Source: Gammaproteobacteria bacterium
Lineage (GTDB): Bacteria > Pseudomonadota > Gammaproteobacteria > JAJDOJ01
Length of the DNA: 10,517 bases
Reading direction: 5' to 3'
NCBI GenBank assembly: GCA_027030565.1
Contig: JALVEU010000193.1
Coordinates: 1-10,517, forward strand
Positions within the stretch are counted from its first letter, which is position 1; each line of letters starts with the position of its first letter. Of this stretch, positions 1 through 8,697 are shown piece by piece. The translations under genes and the position numbers were made by a program. A model generated the notes under the pieces. The model saw only the letters and a program-made list of their open reading frames with translations. It was not told where the DNA came from and searched no databases.

Positions 1-123
1 CCGAAACGCCGGATACGCATGCGGCTGGGTCTGCACGCGGCCCGGCGCAACCGCCTGGAAACCGGCGCGCAGGTGGAGATCTCGCTCCCGGCCGAAGCGA
101 TCCATCTCATGCCCCGCCGCTGA
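1..123 (+). CDS. C-terminal fragment of a probable ABC transporter ATP-binding protein (TOBE end)
   Basis: Only the last 40 codons and the TGA stop (121-123) are in the window; the frame is open from base 1. The visible peptide is basic at first and then ends in a beta-strand-like segment, VEISLPAEAIHLMPRR. A closing 'hydrophobic strand, P-A-E-A-I/L-H-L-x-P' resembles the last strand of the TOBE domain that follows the ATPase domain in importers of the iron, sulfate, molybdate and polyamine type. If so, the protein energises solute uptake at the cytoplasmic face of the inner membrane. No ATPase motif is visible, so the assignment rests on this short tail and the substrate cannot be guessed. 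Codon use is GC3-rich like the neighbours. The gene converges on recD, and the two coding regions overlap by 17 bases at their 3' ends. Confidence 0.5.
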   Translation, partial: PKRRIRMRLGLHAARRNRLETGAQVEISLPAEAIHLMPRR

Positions 124-1906
124 CCGCGGCGCCCTGCAGCCGCACCGCCAGCCCGCTTGCACGCCGGGTGCGCTGCCGCACGCCCGCTTCCCAGCAGGCC
201 GGGGTGGCGAGGATGCGCACGAACCTGCGCGCGCGGGTCAGGGCCGTGTAGATGAGTTCCCGGGTGACCAGGGGGTGGGGTTCGGGGGGCAAGACGAGCA
301 GGATGCGGTCGTACTCCGAGCCCTGGGATTTGTGTACGGTCAGGGCGAAGGCGGTCTCGTGCTCGGGCAGCTCCGCCAGGGGGATGCGGCGCACGCCTGC
401 CGGCGGCATCGGGAAACAGGCGCGCAGCCGGCGGCGACCCTGGGTGTCCGGCTCCTCCCACAGCACCCCCATGTCGCCGTTGTACACCTCCAGCGCATGG
501 GCATTGCGGGTCACCAACACCGGCAGGCCGTGGAGGGTGCCCCGCGTGTCCCGCCCCAGTCGCCGGGCGATCTGGGCGTTGAAGGCATCCACACCGGCCG
601 CTCCCCCGCGCAGGGCACAGAGCACCCGCGCTGCCCCCAGGGCGTCGAGCGCGGCCTCTACGGTCTCGTGCCGGCCCGGGTCGAGGGCCGCCAGCAGGTC
701 TTCGAGCGCGGTCCTGGGGACCTGGGTCCCTGCCCAGGATACGCATTCGATCTCCTCGTGTTCCGCGGCGATCCGTTGCAGCGCGGCCCAGTCCGCCGTG
801 CCGTCGCGTACGCTCCGGGCCAGGAGGCCGATGCCGCGGTCCGCCGAGAAGCGGTGGCTGAACGCCAGCCGCGCCAGCGTGTCGTCCAAGGGGCCCGCGT
901 CGACCACGGGCGGCGGCAACGGCACGCCGGCGCGCTCGAGCGCCGTGCGCGTGGGCGCGGTGAAGGCCTCCGGCCGGGCTGGGGCCACCAGGTCGGCGAG
1001 CACGCTGCCGGCCTCCACCGAGGCGAGCTGGTCGGGGTCGCCGAGCAGGATGAGCGCCGCATGCGCCGGCAGGGCCTCCATCAGGCGGTGCATGGTCGGC
1101 AGATCGATCATGGAGGCCTCGTCCAGCACCACCAGATCCACGGGGGCCGGATGATGACGGTGGAAACGGGGCCGCCCGTAGCCGAGCCCGAGGAAGCGGT
1201 GCACGGTGGTGACCCGATCCGGGATCCGGCCGGCGAGCGCTTCGTCCACGCCGAGCGCCGCCTTACTGGTACGTAGGGACTCGGACAGGCGTGCGGCGGC
1301 CTTCCCCGTGGGCGCCAGGAGCCGGATGGCCAGTTCGGGCCGGGCGGCCAGGCGCAGGGCGAGGACACGGACCACGGTGGTGGTCTTGCCAGTACCGGGT
1401 CCCCCGGTGATGACCGTGAAGGGACGGATGGCGGCCAGTACGGCGGCCAGACGCTGGCCGGCGGCACCTGGGTGCCTCCCGGGGAAGAGCCGGTCCACGA
1501 GACCGCGTTCGGGTGGGATCCCGGCTGGGGCCGTGCTCCAGCGGCCCAGGCGCTCGGCCAGGGCGCACTCGGCCGCATGCATCCGCCCGAGATACAGCCG
1601 GCCGTGATCGTGCACCAGGGGGCCGGGCGGGTCCGTGCCGCCGGTGCACACCCATGGCGGGCCGGCCTCGAGAGCCGCTGGCCAGAGGGCCTCCAGCTCC
1701 AGACCGGGCAGCTCGCCGGGCGGCAACGCCGGATCCAGGCACACATGGCCGAGGCCACGCTGGCGGCTGGTGACCGCCGCCAGGAGCCCCAGCTCGGGAC
1801 TGCCGCTGCCTTCGGCCACGAACAGGCCGAAGTGCAGGTCCAGGGAGCTGAGCAGTCCGGCCTCGCGCCAGCGGCGCAACTGTTCCCGCAACCCTTGCTC
1901 GTTCAT
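107..1906 (-). CDS. recD: RecD, exodeoxyribonuclease V alpha subunit (5'-3' DNA helicase)
   Basis: RecD is the fast 5'-3' superfamily 1B helicase of the RecBCD enzyme and translocates on the 5'-ended strand at a double-strand break. The 599-residue product matches the usual length (608 in E. coli). Motifs in order: Walker A GGPGTGKTT at 168-176 with catalytic K174; motif Ia LLAPTGKAAARL at 197-208; Walker B LDEASMID at 261-268; motif III LLGDPDQLASVEAGSVL at 287-303; FSHRF at 349-353; FALTVHKSQGSEYD at 520-533; and the C-terminal arginine motif LIYTALTRARR at 551-561. The N-terminal ~130 residues correspond to the RecB-contacting domain. The ATG (1906-1904) overlaps the recB stop as ATGA and has a good ribosome-binding site 7 bases upstream, so the start is well supported. 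It is the last gene of the apparent operon. No motif is damaged. Confidence 0.97.
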   Translation of the reverse strand: MNEQGLREQLRRWREAGLLSSLDLHFGLFVAEGSGSPELGLLAAVTSRQRGLGHVCLDPALPPGELPGLELEALWPAALEAGPPWVCTGGTDPPGPLVHDHGRLYLGRMHAAECALAERLGRWSTAPAGIPPERGLVDRLFPGRHPGAAGQRLAAVLAAIRPFTVITGGPGTGKTTTVVRVLALRLAARPELAIRLLAPTGKAAARLSESLRTSKAALGVDEALAGRIPDRVTTVHRFLGLGYGRPRFHRHHPAPVDLVVLDEASMIDLPTMHRLMEALPAHAALILLGDPDQLASVEAGSVLADLVAPARPEAFTAPTRTALERAGVPLPPPVVDAGPLDDTLARLAFSHRFSADRGIGLLARSVRDGTADWAALQRIAAEHEEIECVSWAGTQVPRTALEDLLAALDPGRHETVEAALDALGAARVLCALRGGAAGVDAFNAQIARRLGRDTRGTLHGLPVLVTRNAHALEVYNGDMGVLWEEPDTQGRRRLRACFPMPPAGVRRIPLAELPEHETAFALTVHKSQGSEYDRILLVLPPEPHPLVTRELIYTALTRARRFVRILATPACWEAGVRQRTRRASGLAVRLQGAAVSGGA

Positions 1907-4900
1907 GACGCATCCCCTTGGAGCAGGGCGTCGAACCCCTCGATCAGCGTTCGGGGGGGAGACACTTCGAAGATGCCTCGCCCGGGGTGCCGGGGTGTCA
2001 TGCCACGCAGGAACAGGTAACGCACGCCGCCCAGATGGGCGTCGAAGTCGTAGTGGGGCAGGCGCAGGGCCAGGTGTCGGTGCAGGGCAGTCACGTAGAG
2101 CAGGTATTGGAGATCGTAGCGTCGCTCGGCCATGGCCTGGCGCAGGCGTGCGGGACCGTAGTCCGGGAGCAGATTGCTCTTGAAGTCGGCGATGAAATAG
2201 CGCCCGTCACGGCGGTAGACCAGGTCGATGGCGCCGGTGAGCAGGCCGGCCAGGTGGCCGCCCGGGACCCAGTGCTCCAGCGGCTCCATCTGGTGCGCCT
2301 GGAGCAGCGCGTTGAGCGCGTCCTCTTCGGCGCCCCCCACGCGAAAGTGGAACAGGACCTCGTGCAGCCGGTCGCTGCGCGGCAGGTCGCGCAGGCTGCC
2401 CCCTTCCGGCAGAGGGGCGGCCAGGATCGCCTCCATCCATTCCACCAGCCGCTCCCACCAGCCGGTCGGCGCGGGCAGCCCGAAACGCAGGCGGAGCTGC
2501 TCGATCCTGGGCCGCAGGGCGTCCCAGTCCGGCGCGGCGTAGTCCAATTCCTCCAGGAGCCGGTGGAGGAAGTTGCCGGTAGCCGCTCCGGGCGGGAAGA
2601 ACTCCCGCCCCACCCCCGCCTGGGCGGCCGGCTCGTCTTCGGTGTCGGCGTCGTAGTCGGCGGTGCGGTGTTCCCCCCGCAGGATGCCCGAGTAGCTGGT
2701 GATGCGCCAGGGATCGCGCGAGGCGCCGGGCAGAGGTGAGTGGCGCAGGCTGAGGGCGGCCTCGCGCTGTGGCACTCGACCGCGTACGCCGGGCGGCCCT
2801 GGGGCCACGGCGATCGCACCCGCGGCCTGCAGCGCCTCGAGCCGGGACCGCCAGTCGAGGAGGCTGTCCTCCCGGGCCTGCTTGCGGAAGTCCGCGGCCT
2901 CGAACGGGCGCTCGCCCGCCAGTACGCCGGCCCGGGCCTGGGGGTACAGCAGCCAGTCCACGGGGCCGCGGCCGGCCCCTTCGCCCACCGGCCAGACCCA
3001 GCCGAAGAGCTTGGTCTGTGCCCGGGTCACGGCCACGTAGAGCAGACGCAGCTCCTCGGACAGTCGCTCGCGATCGGCCAGGGCGCGGGCGGTGTCGTCC
3101 GGCTCGAAGGCGATGCGCCAGTCCTGGCCGTCGTGGAACAAGAGCGAATCGTCGCGCCGGCCCACGGGCGTCGTGCTCCACAGGAAAGGCAGGTATACGA
3201 TGGGGAACTGCAGACCCTTGGCCTTGTGCACCGTGAGGATGCGCACGGCATCCGTCTCGCTCTCCAGCCGCAGCACGGTCTCTTCGCCGGCAGGCGGTTC
3301 GGTGACCTGGGTGCGCAGCCAGCGGGCCAGCTCGGCGGGTTCCGGCAGACGGGCGGCCTCGGCCTGCAGGAGCTCGGCCAGATGCAGCAGGTCGGTCAGG
3401 AGTCGCTCGCCCTCCCGACGGGCGGCGAGCTCCGTGCCGCCCAGGATCTCCAGCAGCCGCAGCACCGTGGCGAGCACGCCGCGTCGGCGCCACAGGGCGC
3501 TCAGGTCGGCGCTCCTCTCCAGCCAAGTCTCCCAGTCGGCACCGAGGGCACGGCGCAGGCTGGGCAGGTCGAGCCCGGTGAGCGGATCGGCCAGGGCCGC
3601 GCGGAGCCGGGCCGGTGCCTCGGGTTCGGCCAGGGCCTCCAGCCATGCGAGCAGCCCGCGCGCGGCTTCGGTGCCGAAGACGCTGTCCCGGCTCGTATAA
3701 GCACTCGGGATGCCCCACTGCGCCAAGGCCTCGCGCATGGCCTGGCCTTGGTCGTGGCCCCGTACCAGGACGGCGACGTCGCGCGCCTCGACCGGGCGTC
3801 CACCGGCGCGCGCCCGGCCTTCGCGAGCCGCCGCGAGCAGCTCGGCGATGTGGGCGGCGGCCGAGGCGGCGCAGAGCGTGGTGGCGGCCTCCTTGGCGAG
3901 CTGAAGGGTGTCGGAGCGGGGGGCCAGCGGCCACAGGGTGAGCCCGGCGTCCGGCTCGGGATCCAGGGCCGCGGGAAGCTCCAGCTCCGCGTCGGCGTCG
4001 GGGTGGCGGGCCGCCCGTGCAGGCGGATGCTCCAACCCCTGCCAGGCGAACGGGGCCTGGCCGGAGAAGAGCCGGTTCACCGCCTCACACACCGCAGGCC
4101 TGGAACGGTGGTTGTCGGTGAGCAGGAAGCGACGTGCCACGGGCGTGTGCTCGCGGGCGGTGAGGTATGTGTGGACGTCGGCGCCGCGGAAGGCGTAGAT
4201 GGCCTGCTTGGGATCACCGATGAGCACGAGGCGCACGCCGCCGGCTTCCAGACGGCGCAGGATCCGGTACTGCAGCGCGTCGGTGTCCTGGAACTCATCG
4301 ACCAGGAGTAACGCCTGCTCGGCGGCGATGCGCCGGGCCAGCGCGGCGCCTTGCTCGCCTTCCAGGGCCTGGGCCGCGAGGTGCAGCAGATCGTCCGGGG
4401 ACAGACTGCCCGCCTCGGTACGCAGTCGGGCGGCGCGCTCGGGCAACGCACGCAGGGCCTTGGCGAGCAGGCGGTGTCCCAGGCTGCGCAGGGCGGTGTG
4501 GTAGCGCGCCCAGTCCAGGTTCCATGCGTCGACCATGCGGGGCAGCTCGAACCGGGCGAGCCAGTCCAGGAGCTCGGCCTTGCAGGCCTTCTTGATCGCG
4601 CGTTCCAGCCGTTCCTGTCCGAGCTTCTCGGGTAGGGACATATCCTCGCTGCGCCACTGATCGAACGCCTCGGCGGCCTGTTCCCACCACCCCGGCTTGT
4701 ACTGGGAACGGTTGAGGCAGTGCTGGCGCTCGCGCAGTCCTTGCAGGAATGGGTCCCACTCCCGCTCCGCCGCCCGTTGCACGGTCTCGCGCAGCGACCC
4801 GAGTCGTGTCCGCAGGTCGGCCGGGTCGCCGGAGGAGGGGGGGGCGTCGGGCCACGGTCTCGGGGCGCGGCTCAGTCCGGATCGCAGCCGCCGGTACAGC

Positions 4901-5475
4901 GTCTCGGGAGCGTCCACCCCGGCGGCGCGCAAGGCCGCCCAAGCCTCGGGATCACCGCAGACGTGGCTGCGCCAGAAGTCCCGGGCGGCATCGGCCAACC
5001 GGTCGTCGGCCTCGGGGTCCAGGCCGGGCTCGGTGTCCACGGTGCCCGGATGGCGCGCCAGCAGGCGCAGGCAGAAACCGTGGATGGTGGCGATGGGCGC
5101 CTCGTCCATCAGAGCCAGGGCCTCGGCTAGGCGGGTGCGCACCAGCTCTTGTCCGTCTCGGGCGCAGGCATGTTCGACGAGCAGCCACCAGGGTTCTTCG
5201 CCCAGGGGGGTCGCCCCCACCAGCGCGCGATGTGCCAGGCGCAGACGTTCGCGCAGCCGCCCGCGCAGTTCTTCGGTCGCCGCGTTGGTGAACGTGATGG
5301 CGGCGATGGCCGTGGGCGGGCGTCCAGCCAGCACCGCCTTGAGGAACAGGCTCGCCAGCAGGTAGGTCTTGCCGGTGCCGGCGTTGGCCTCCACGAGGAT
5401 GCGGCCGGCGTCGAGATCGAGCTCGGCGAGCCGCTCGTGGGAGAGCTCCCGCTCGCGGTGATTCACATGGCTCAT
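1903..5475 (-). CDS. recB: RecB, exodeoxyribonuclease V beta subunit (3'-5' helicase and nuclease)
   Basis: RecB unwinds DNA 3'-5' from double-strand ends, cuts both strands, and after Chi loads RecA. The 1190 residues compare with 1180 in E. coli. Superfamily 1A helicase motifs: Walker A ANAGTGKT at 30-37 (K36); ITFTNAATEEL at 60-70; LLLVDEFQDTD at 389-399; LIGDPKQAIYAFRGAD at 418-433; DNHRS at 454-458; ILTVHKAKGLQFPIVYLP at 746-763; LLYVAVTRAQTKL at 811-823. The C-terminal PD-(D/E)XK nuclease domain is intact: H971 in GNFLHRL, E1039 in LHEVLFHF, D1084 in GAIDLVY, D1097 and K1099 in ADFKSN, and QYLLY at 1123-1127. The D-13-D-2-K spacing equals that of E. coli D1067/D1080/K1082. The ATG at 5475-5473 overlaps the recC TGA (ATGA). 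The frame stays open 44 codons further into recC, but that stretch is not RecB-like, and the chosen start puts Walker A at the usual place. No clear Shine-Dalgarno is seen, so translation is probably coupled to recC. Confidence 0.97.
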   Translation of the reverse strand: MSHVNHRERELSHERLAELDLDAGRILVEANAGTGKTYLLASLFLKAVLAGRPPTAIAAITFTNAATEELRGRLRERLRLAHRALVGATPLGEEPWWLLVEHACARDGQELVRTRLAEALALMDEAPIATIHGFCLRLLARHPGTVDTEPGLDPEADDRLADAARDFWRSHVCGDPEAWAALRAAGVDAPETLYRRLRSGLSRAPRPWPDAPPSSGDPADLRTRLGSLRETVQRAAEREWDPFLQGLRERQHCLNRSQYKPGWWEQAAEAFDQWRSEDMSLPEKLGQERLERAIKKACKAELLDWLARFELPRMVDAWNLDWARYHTALRSLGHRLLAKALRALPERAARLRTEAGSLSPDDLLHLAAQALEGEQGAALARRIAAEQALLLVDEFQDTDALQYRILRRLEAGGVRLVLIGDPKQAIYAFRGADVHTYLTAREHTPVARRFLLTDNHRSRPAVCEAVNRLFSGQAPFAWQGLEHPPARAARHPDADAELELPAALDPEPDAGLTLWPLAPRSDTLQLAKEAATTLCAASAAAHIAELLAAAREGRARAGGRPVEARDVAVLVRGHDQGQAMREALAQWGIPSAYTSRDSVFGTEAARGLLAWLEALAEPEAPARLRAALADPLTGLDLPSLRRALGADWETWLERSADLSALWRRRGVLATVLRLLEILGGTELAARREGERLLTDLLHLAELLQAEAARLPEPAELARWLRTQVTEPPAGEETVLRLESETDAVRILTVHKAKGLQFPIVYLPFLWSTTPVGRRDDSLLFHDGQDWRIAFEPDDTARALADRERLSEELRLLYVAVTRAQTKLFGWVWPVGEGAGRGPVDWLLYPQARAGVLAGERPFEAADFRKQAREDSLLDWRSRLEALQAAGAIAVAPGPPGVRGRVPQREAALSLRHSPLPGASRDPWRITSYSGILRGEHRTADYDADTEDEPAAQAGVGREFFPPGAATGNFLHRLLEELDYAAPDWDALRPRIEQLRLRFGLPAPTGWWERLVEWMEAILAAPLPEGGSLRDLPRSDRLHEVLFHFRVGGAEEDALNALLQAHQMEPLEHWVPGGHLAGLLTGAIDLVYRRDGRYFIADFKSNLLPDYGPARLRQAMAERRYDLQYLLYVTALHRHLALRLPHYDFDAHLGGVRYLFLRGMTPRHPGRGIFEVSPPRTLIEGFDALLQGDAS
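1914..1919 (-). promoter_or_regulatory. Ribosome-binding site of recD
   Basis: The minus strand reads AAGGGG, 7 bases before the recD ATG and inside the recB 3' end. It supports reinitiation or independent initiation at recD and contrasts with the absence of a clear site before recB. Confidence 0.6.
2442..2449 (-). other. E. coli-type Chi octamer in recB
   Basis: The minus strand reads GCTGGTGG exactly, within the R-L-V-E codons of recB. In E. coli this octamer, bound by RecC, switches RecBCD from degradation to RecA loading. Whether this organism uses the same sequence is unknown. Confidence 0.5.
2455..2462 (-). other. E. coli-type Chi octamer in recB (second of a pair)
   Basis: The minus strand reads GCTGGTGG exactly, within the G-W-W codons of recB, 13 bases (start to start) from the copy at 2442-2449. 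The match is certain; the function is inferred. Confidence 0.5.
5217..5224 (-). other. E. coli-type Chi octamer near the 5' end of recB
   Basis: The minus strand reads GCTGGTGG exactly, within the A-L-V-G codons of recB. It is the third exact copy in the window, in the same orientation as the other two. The match is certain; the function is inferred. Confidence 0.5.
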
Positions 5476-8400
5476 GGGCCGACGGGCAGGGAGGCGCCCA
5501 ACAGGGAGGCCACCCGCTCCACCTGCTCCCGGAAACCCGGGATCTCCAACGGATCGGCCACCTCGCCCCAGATCCGGTGGAAGTGCTCCTGTTCCGCCCA
5601 TGTCCACCGTTCATGGGCGCGGTTCCACTGATGCCAGTTGCGGCGGACTGCCGATTCGCGTTCTTCAGGCTTGGCCTGGAGCCAGGCCAGCACGGCCTCC
5701 GGCGCCAGGGGAAGCGGTCGCGCGAGGCCTTCCACCGCCAGGGCGGCGAGTTGCCGAAGCTGGTCTCGGGCCTGGTCTGAGGGCAACGGATGCAGCACCG
5801 GATCACCCCGGCGGGCTACGGTGCGGCCCTCGACGGGGGCGAGCGCACATGCGCAGGCGGCCAGTGTCTCCACCCACAGGCGCAGCCAGTCCTTGGGGCG
5901 CGGTTCACCCGGGCGCAGCTGCAACACACGGCATCCCGAGTCCGCGGCGAAGATGTGGCGCAGCCAGCCCTCGAGCACCCACCCCTGTCCTGCGGCCTCG
6001 AAGGGGATCCGCACGGGCACCGGTTCCAGCCGCCGGCCCTGGTAGCGCTGCAGCCGACGCAGCATGCGCGCCCATTGCCCGGCCTGTTCCCGCCAGGCTG
6101 CCTCACCCGAGGGACCCTCGGGTAGCAACCCCTCGGCGCGTAGGCGCGTGGCGAGCTGCTCGCCGGTGACGGACCGCCCTTCCTCGTATGCGCGGGCGAG
6201 CCGTGCCCGAATCTCATACCCATCGAGCCCCTGCACCGAGAAGCGCTCGTGCTCGTCCAGCACCGGCAGTTCCAGCGCGCGCGGCAGACCCAGGCCGCGC
6301 TCCAGGAACCACGCCAGCGGCGTGCACAAGAAGCGTTCGAGGTCACCGAGCTCCAGGGTCGGCTCCAGCCCTGCCGGCGGCGCCGCGGGCGTGTCACCCA
6401 GGGGCGGTGCCGGCTGGCGCTGCGGTCGCTCGAGTCCGCTGGCCATGGCGTACCAGAAAGGATCGGCGGCCGCCTCCGGGCCGGTATAGCGCATTGGACT
6501 GAAAGGCTGCATGGGATGCACCCGCACGAAGGGGGAGGCCTCCGGCGAAGGGGGCTGCTCGTCCAGCACCTCCAAGAGTTCGACCACGGGGCCCGCTGGC
6601 TGGAGCTGACTGTCGTCGCGCGGGTCGCGGTGGTGGTAGTGCAGATGCAGGGCCTCGCCCGCGGCCAGGAGGGTCTCGAGGAGCATCAGGCGGTCGTCGT
6701 CGCGCGGGCTGCGGTCGCCACGGCGCACGTGCGCGGTGAGTGCGTCCAAGGCGCTGCGGCGGTCGCGACGGGGGAAGTCGCGTTCGTTCAGGCCGAGCAC
6801 CTGGATGTGGCGGAAGGGCAGGTTGCGCAGCGGCTGCAGGGCACAGCAGGTGATGCTGCCGGCGAGGTAGCCCTCGGTGGCGCGCGGGGTGGCGATGCGG
6901 GCGCCGAGCAGGCTGCGGAACAGCGGTGCCGGTAGTGGCTCGTCGAGCCGCAGGAGCGCAGCGTCCTGCTCTAAGGCGGCCAGGGCGTCGTGCAGCGGCT
7001 GGAGCTGATCCAGCCCTGCGGCGTCCGGCTGCGTGAAGTCGGCCACCAGTTCGGCGGTCAGGCGGCACCAGTCGCCCAGCCGCCGTTCGGCGTGCATGCG
7101 GCGGCGCCAGTGGCGCAGGCGCTCGGTGAGTGCGAACAGCCCCCCCAGGGCCGGGGTCAGGTCCCCCTCCACGCCTTCGGCCGGGGCGATCCCTTCGAAG
7201 ACGAGGTCCTCGTCCTCCGGCAATGCGTACCCCGCCAGCGCGCGTGCCTCACCGAAGGCCAGACTGTGGCGGTCGGGCCCGGCGAAGCCCTGGACGCTGC
7301 GATCGGACTCGTCCAGACCCCAGCGGACCCCGTTGCGTTGGAGCCACCGGCTGAGCGCCGGCAGCTGGGCGCCGTCGATTCCGAAGCGGCGGCGTATGGC
7401 GGGCTGGTCCAGCAGGCCCCGCACCCAGGCGGCCGTGACCCGTAGCTGCGGCAGACGCAGGAGTTCGGTCACCGTGGCGAGCAAGGGCAGCTCGCGGTCG
7501 GCGCGGCGGTCGACGATGGCATAGGGGAGCCGGGCCTCGGGGGGCAGGGCCTCGAAGGCCGCCTCCAGATATGGGGCGTATCGGTCGATGTCCACGCACA
7601 ACACGGCGATCTCGCGGGGTGCGAGCGTGGGGTCGGCCCGGCGGGCGGCGAGGATGGCCTCCACCGCCTCCTGACAGGCACGCATGGGGCCGTGGGTGGC
7701 GTGGACGACCAGGCTGGCATCCGGCGTGAAGGGGGCCGAGGATTCCAGCCTCAGAAGGTCGCGCTGCAGCCGCGCCAGGGTGTGCGTGCCCCCGGGCGAG
7801 GCGAAGTGCTCATGGGTCTGGTGGGGAACGGCGTCCAGGCGTTCGTAGAGCAGATCGATGAAGTCGCGGGACTCGCGACCCCACTGGGCGAGCAGTGGAT
7901 GGACCACATCGTGACCTGTGAGCAGCCGGCGCCGCGCCTCGCGGCGGGACGGGGCATCACCCCACCACTCCTGCGAGGGCGTGAGCATGAACAGGTGCAC
8001 CTCGCAAGCCGCGCCGAGGGCCACGAACAGATCCAGATACAACGGAGGCAGGTGACTGGGGCCGAACAGGATCACGCGCTCGGGCAGGCCTTCCGGCGGC
8101 CGGCCCGCCGCCAGCCTTGCGAGCAGCCTGTCGACGTACTGCAGGCGGTGCGCGCCGCCTCGGGTGAGGGCCCGCCACAGTGCGGCCTGCCAGCCGTAGC
8201 GGGCCAAAAGGTCCGGGTCGCCGCCGAAGCCCGGCCGGCCGGCGTCCCAGTCGCGCACCCAGTCGGGGCGATAGAGCGGATATTGATCCAGGGCCTCGGC
8301 CAGCGCCTGTGCGATGCGCCAGGCACGCAGCCCCTCGCCGTCGTGACCGGACAGCAGGTCTCCCGGCACGGGCAGCGTGCCGGCGCGCAGGCCGGACCAC

Positions 8401-8684
8401 AGGCGCAGGGCCAATCGCTCGCGGGCCATGGGGTCTTCGTCGGGAACCGGCTCGCCCACCGCACGCAGGAGATCCCAGACCGTGCGTCCCGGTAGGGGCC
8501 AGGCGAGGCGCATGGCCACGCCCAGCGACTCGGCCAGACGCAGCTCCAGCCAGCGTCCCATGCCCGGATGCGCCACGGTCACCGCCACTTCGGCGAATGG
8601 ATCCCCGCCGGGTCGGACGCGCAACAGCTCGGTCAGGGCACCGGCCAGGAGATCGAGTCGATTGGCCGTGTGCAGATGGAACAT
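5472..8684 (-). CDS. recC: RecC, exodeoxyribonuclease V gamma subunit (Chi-recognition scaffold)
   Basis: RecC holds RecB and RecD together, splits the duplex, and reads the Chi sequence in the 3'-ended strand. It has a helicase-nuclease fold without catalytic residues. The 1070-residue product is slightly shorter than E. coli RecC (1122). Conserved blocks: NRLDLLAGALTELL at 8-21; AHPGMGRWLELRLAESLG at 38-55; FPL-like WPLPGRTVWDLL at 62-73; FGPSHLPPLYLDLFVALG at 207-224; LTPSQEWWGD at 234-243; HPLLAQWGRESRDFIDLL at 262-279; IQVLGLNERDFPRRDRRS at 627-644; and GDRSPRDDDRLMLLETLL at 656-673, close to the E. coli GDRSRRDDDR block. No Walker A is present, as expected for RecC. The ATG at 8684-8682 gives an N-terminus (MFHLHTANRLD) that aligns directly with E. 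coli RecC. It lies 13 bases after the stop of the AraC-family gene, with only a weak GGA-type ribosome site, so coupling to the upstream gene is likely. No ptrA gene separates recC and recB here, unlike in E. coli. Confidence 0.96.
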   Translation of the reverse strand: MFHLHTANRLDLLAGALTELLRVRPGGDPFAEVAVTVAHPGMGRWLELRLAESLGVAMRLAWPLPGRTVWDLLRAVGEPVPDEDPMARERLALRLWSGLRAGTLPVPGDLLSGHDGEGLRAWRIAQALAEALDQYPLYRPDWVRDWDAGRPGFGGDPDLLARYGWQAALWRALTRGGAHRLQYVDRLLARLAAGRPPEGLPERVILFGPSHLPPLYLDLFVALGAACEVHLFMLTPSQEWWGDAPSRREARRRLLTGHDVVHPLLAQWGRESRDFIDLLYERLDAVPHQTHEHFASPGGTHTLARLQRDLLRLESSAPFTPDASLVVHATHGPMRACQEAVEAILAARRADPTLAPREIAVLCVDIDRYAPYLEAAFEALPPEARLPYAIVDRRADRELPLLATVTELLRLPQLRVTAAWVRGLLDQPAIRRRFGIDGAQLPALSRWLQRNGVRWGLDESDRSVQGFAGPDRHSLAFGEARALAGYALPEDEDLVFEGIAPAEGVEGDLTPALGGLFALTERLRHWRRRMHAERRLGDWCRLTAELVADFTQPDAAGLDQLQPLHDALAALEQDAALLRLDEPLPAPLFRSLLGARIATPRATEGYLAGSITCCALQPLRNLPFRHIQVLGLNERDFPRRDRRSALDALTAHVRRGDRSPRDDDRLMLLETLLAAGEALHLHYHHRDPRDDSQLQPAGPVVELLEVLDEQPPSPEASPFVRVHPMQPFSPMRYTGPEAAADPFWYAMASGLERPQRQPAPPLGDTPAAPPAGLEPTLELGDLERFLCTPLAWFLERGLGLPRALELPVLDEHERFSVQGLDGYEIRARLARAYEEGRSVTGEQLATRLRAEGLLPEGPSGEAAWREQAGQWARMLRRLQRYQGRRLEPVPVRIPFEAAGQGWVLEGWLRHIFAADSGCRVLQLRPGEPRPKDWLRLWVETLAACACALAPVEGRTVARRGDPVLHPLPSDQARDQLRQLAALAVEGLARPLPLAPEAVLAWLQAKPEERESAVRRNWHQWNRAHERWTWAEQEHFHRIWGEVADPLEIPGFREQVERVASLLGASLPVGP

Positions 8685-8697
8685 CCGTCCGGCGGGT

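Noticed and set aside
126..143. Small inverted repeat (GCGGC/GCCGC) in the recD 3' end as a terminator
   Set aside because: Only a 5-bp stem with an 8-base loop, no T-run, and inside coding sequence; such repeats are common at this GC content.
2740..4311. Long open frame of 523 codons on the plus strand opposite recB
   Set aside because: It lies wholly antisense to a clearly recognisable recB. Long antisense frames are expected in very GC-rich genes, and its product shows no domain pattern.
5476..5607. Upstream extension of recB by 44 codons
   Set aside because: It lies inside recC, is Gly/Pro-rich and unlike RecB; the ATGA start puts Walker A where RecB has it.
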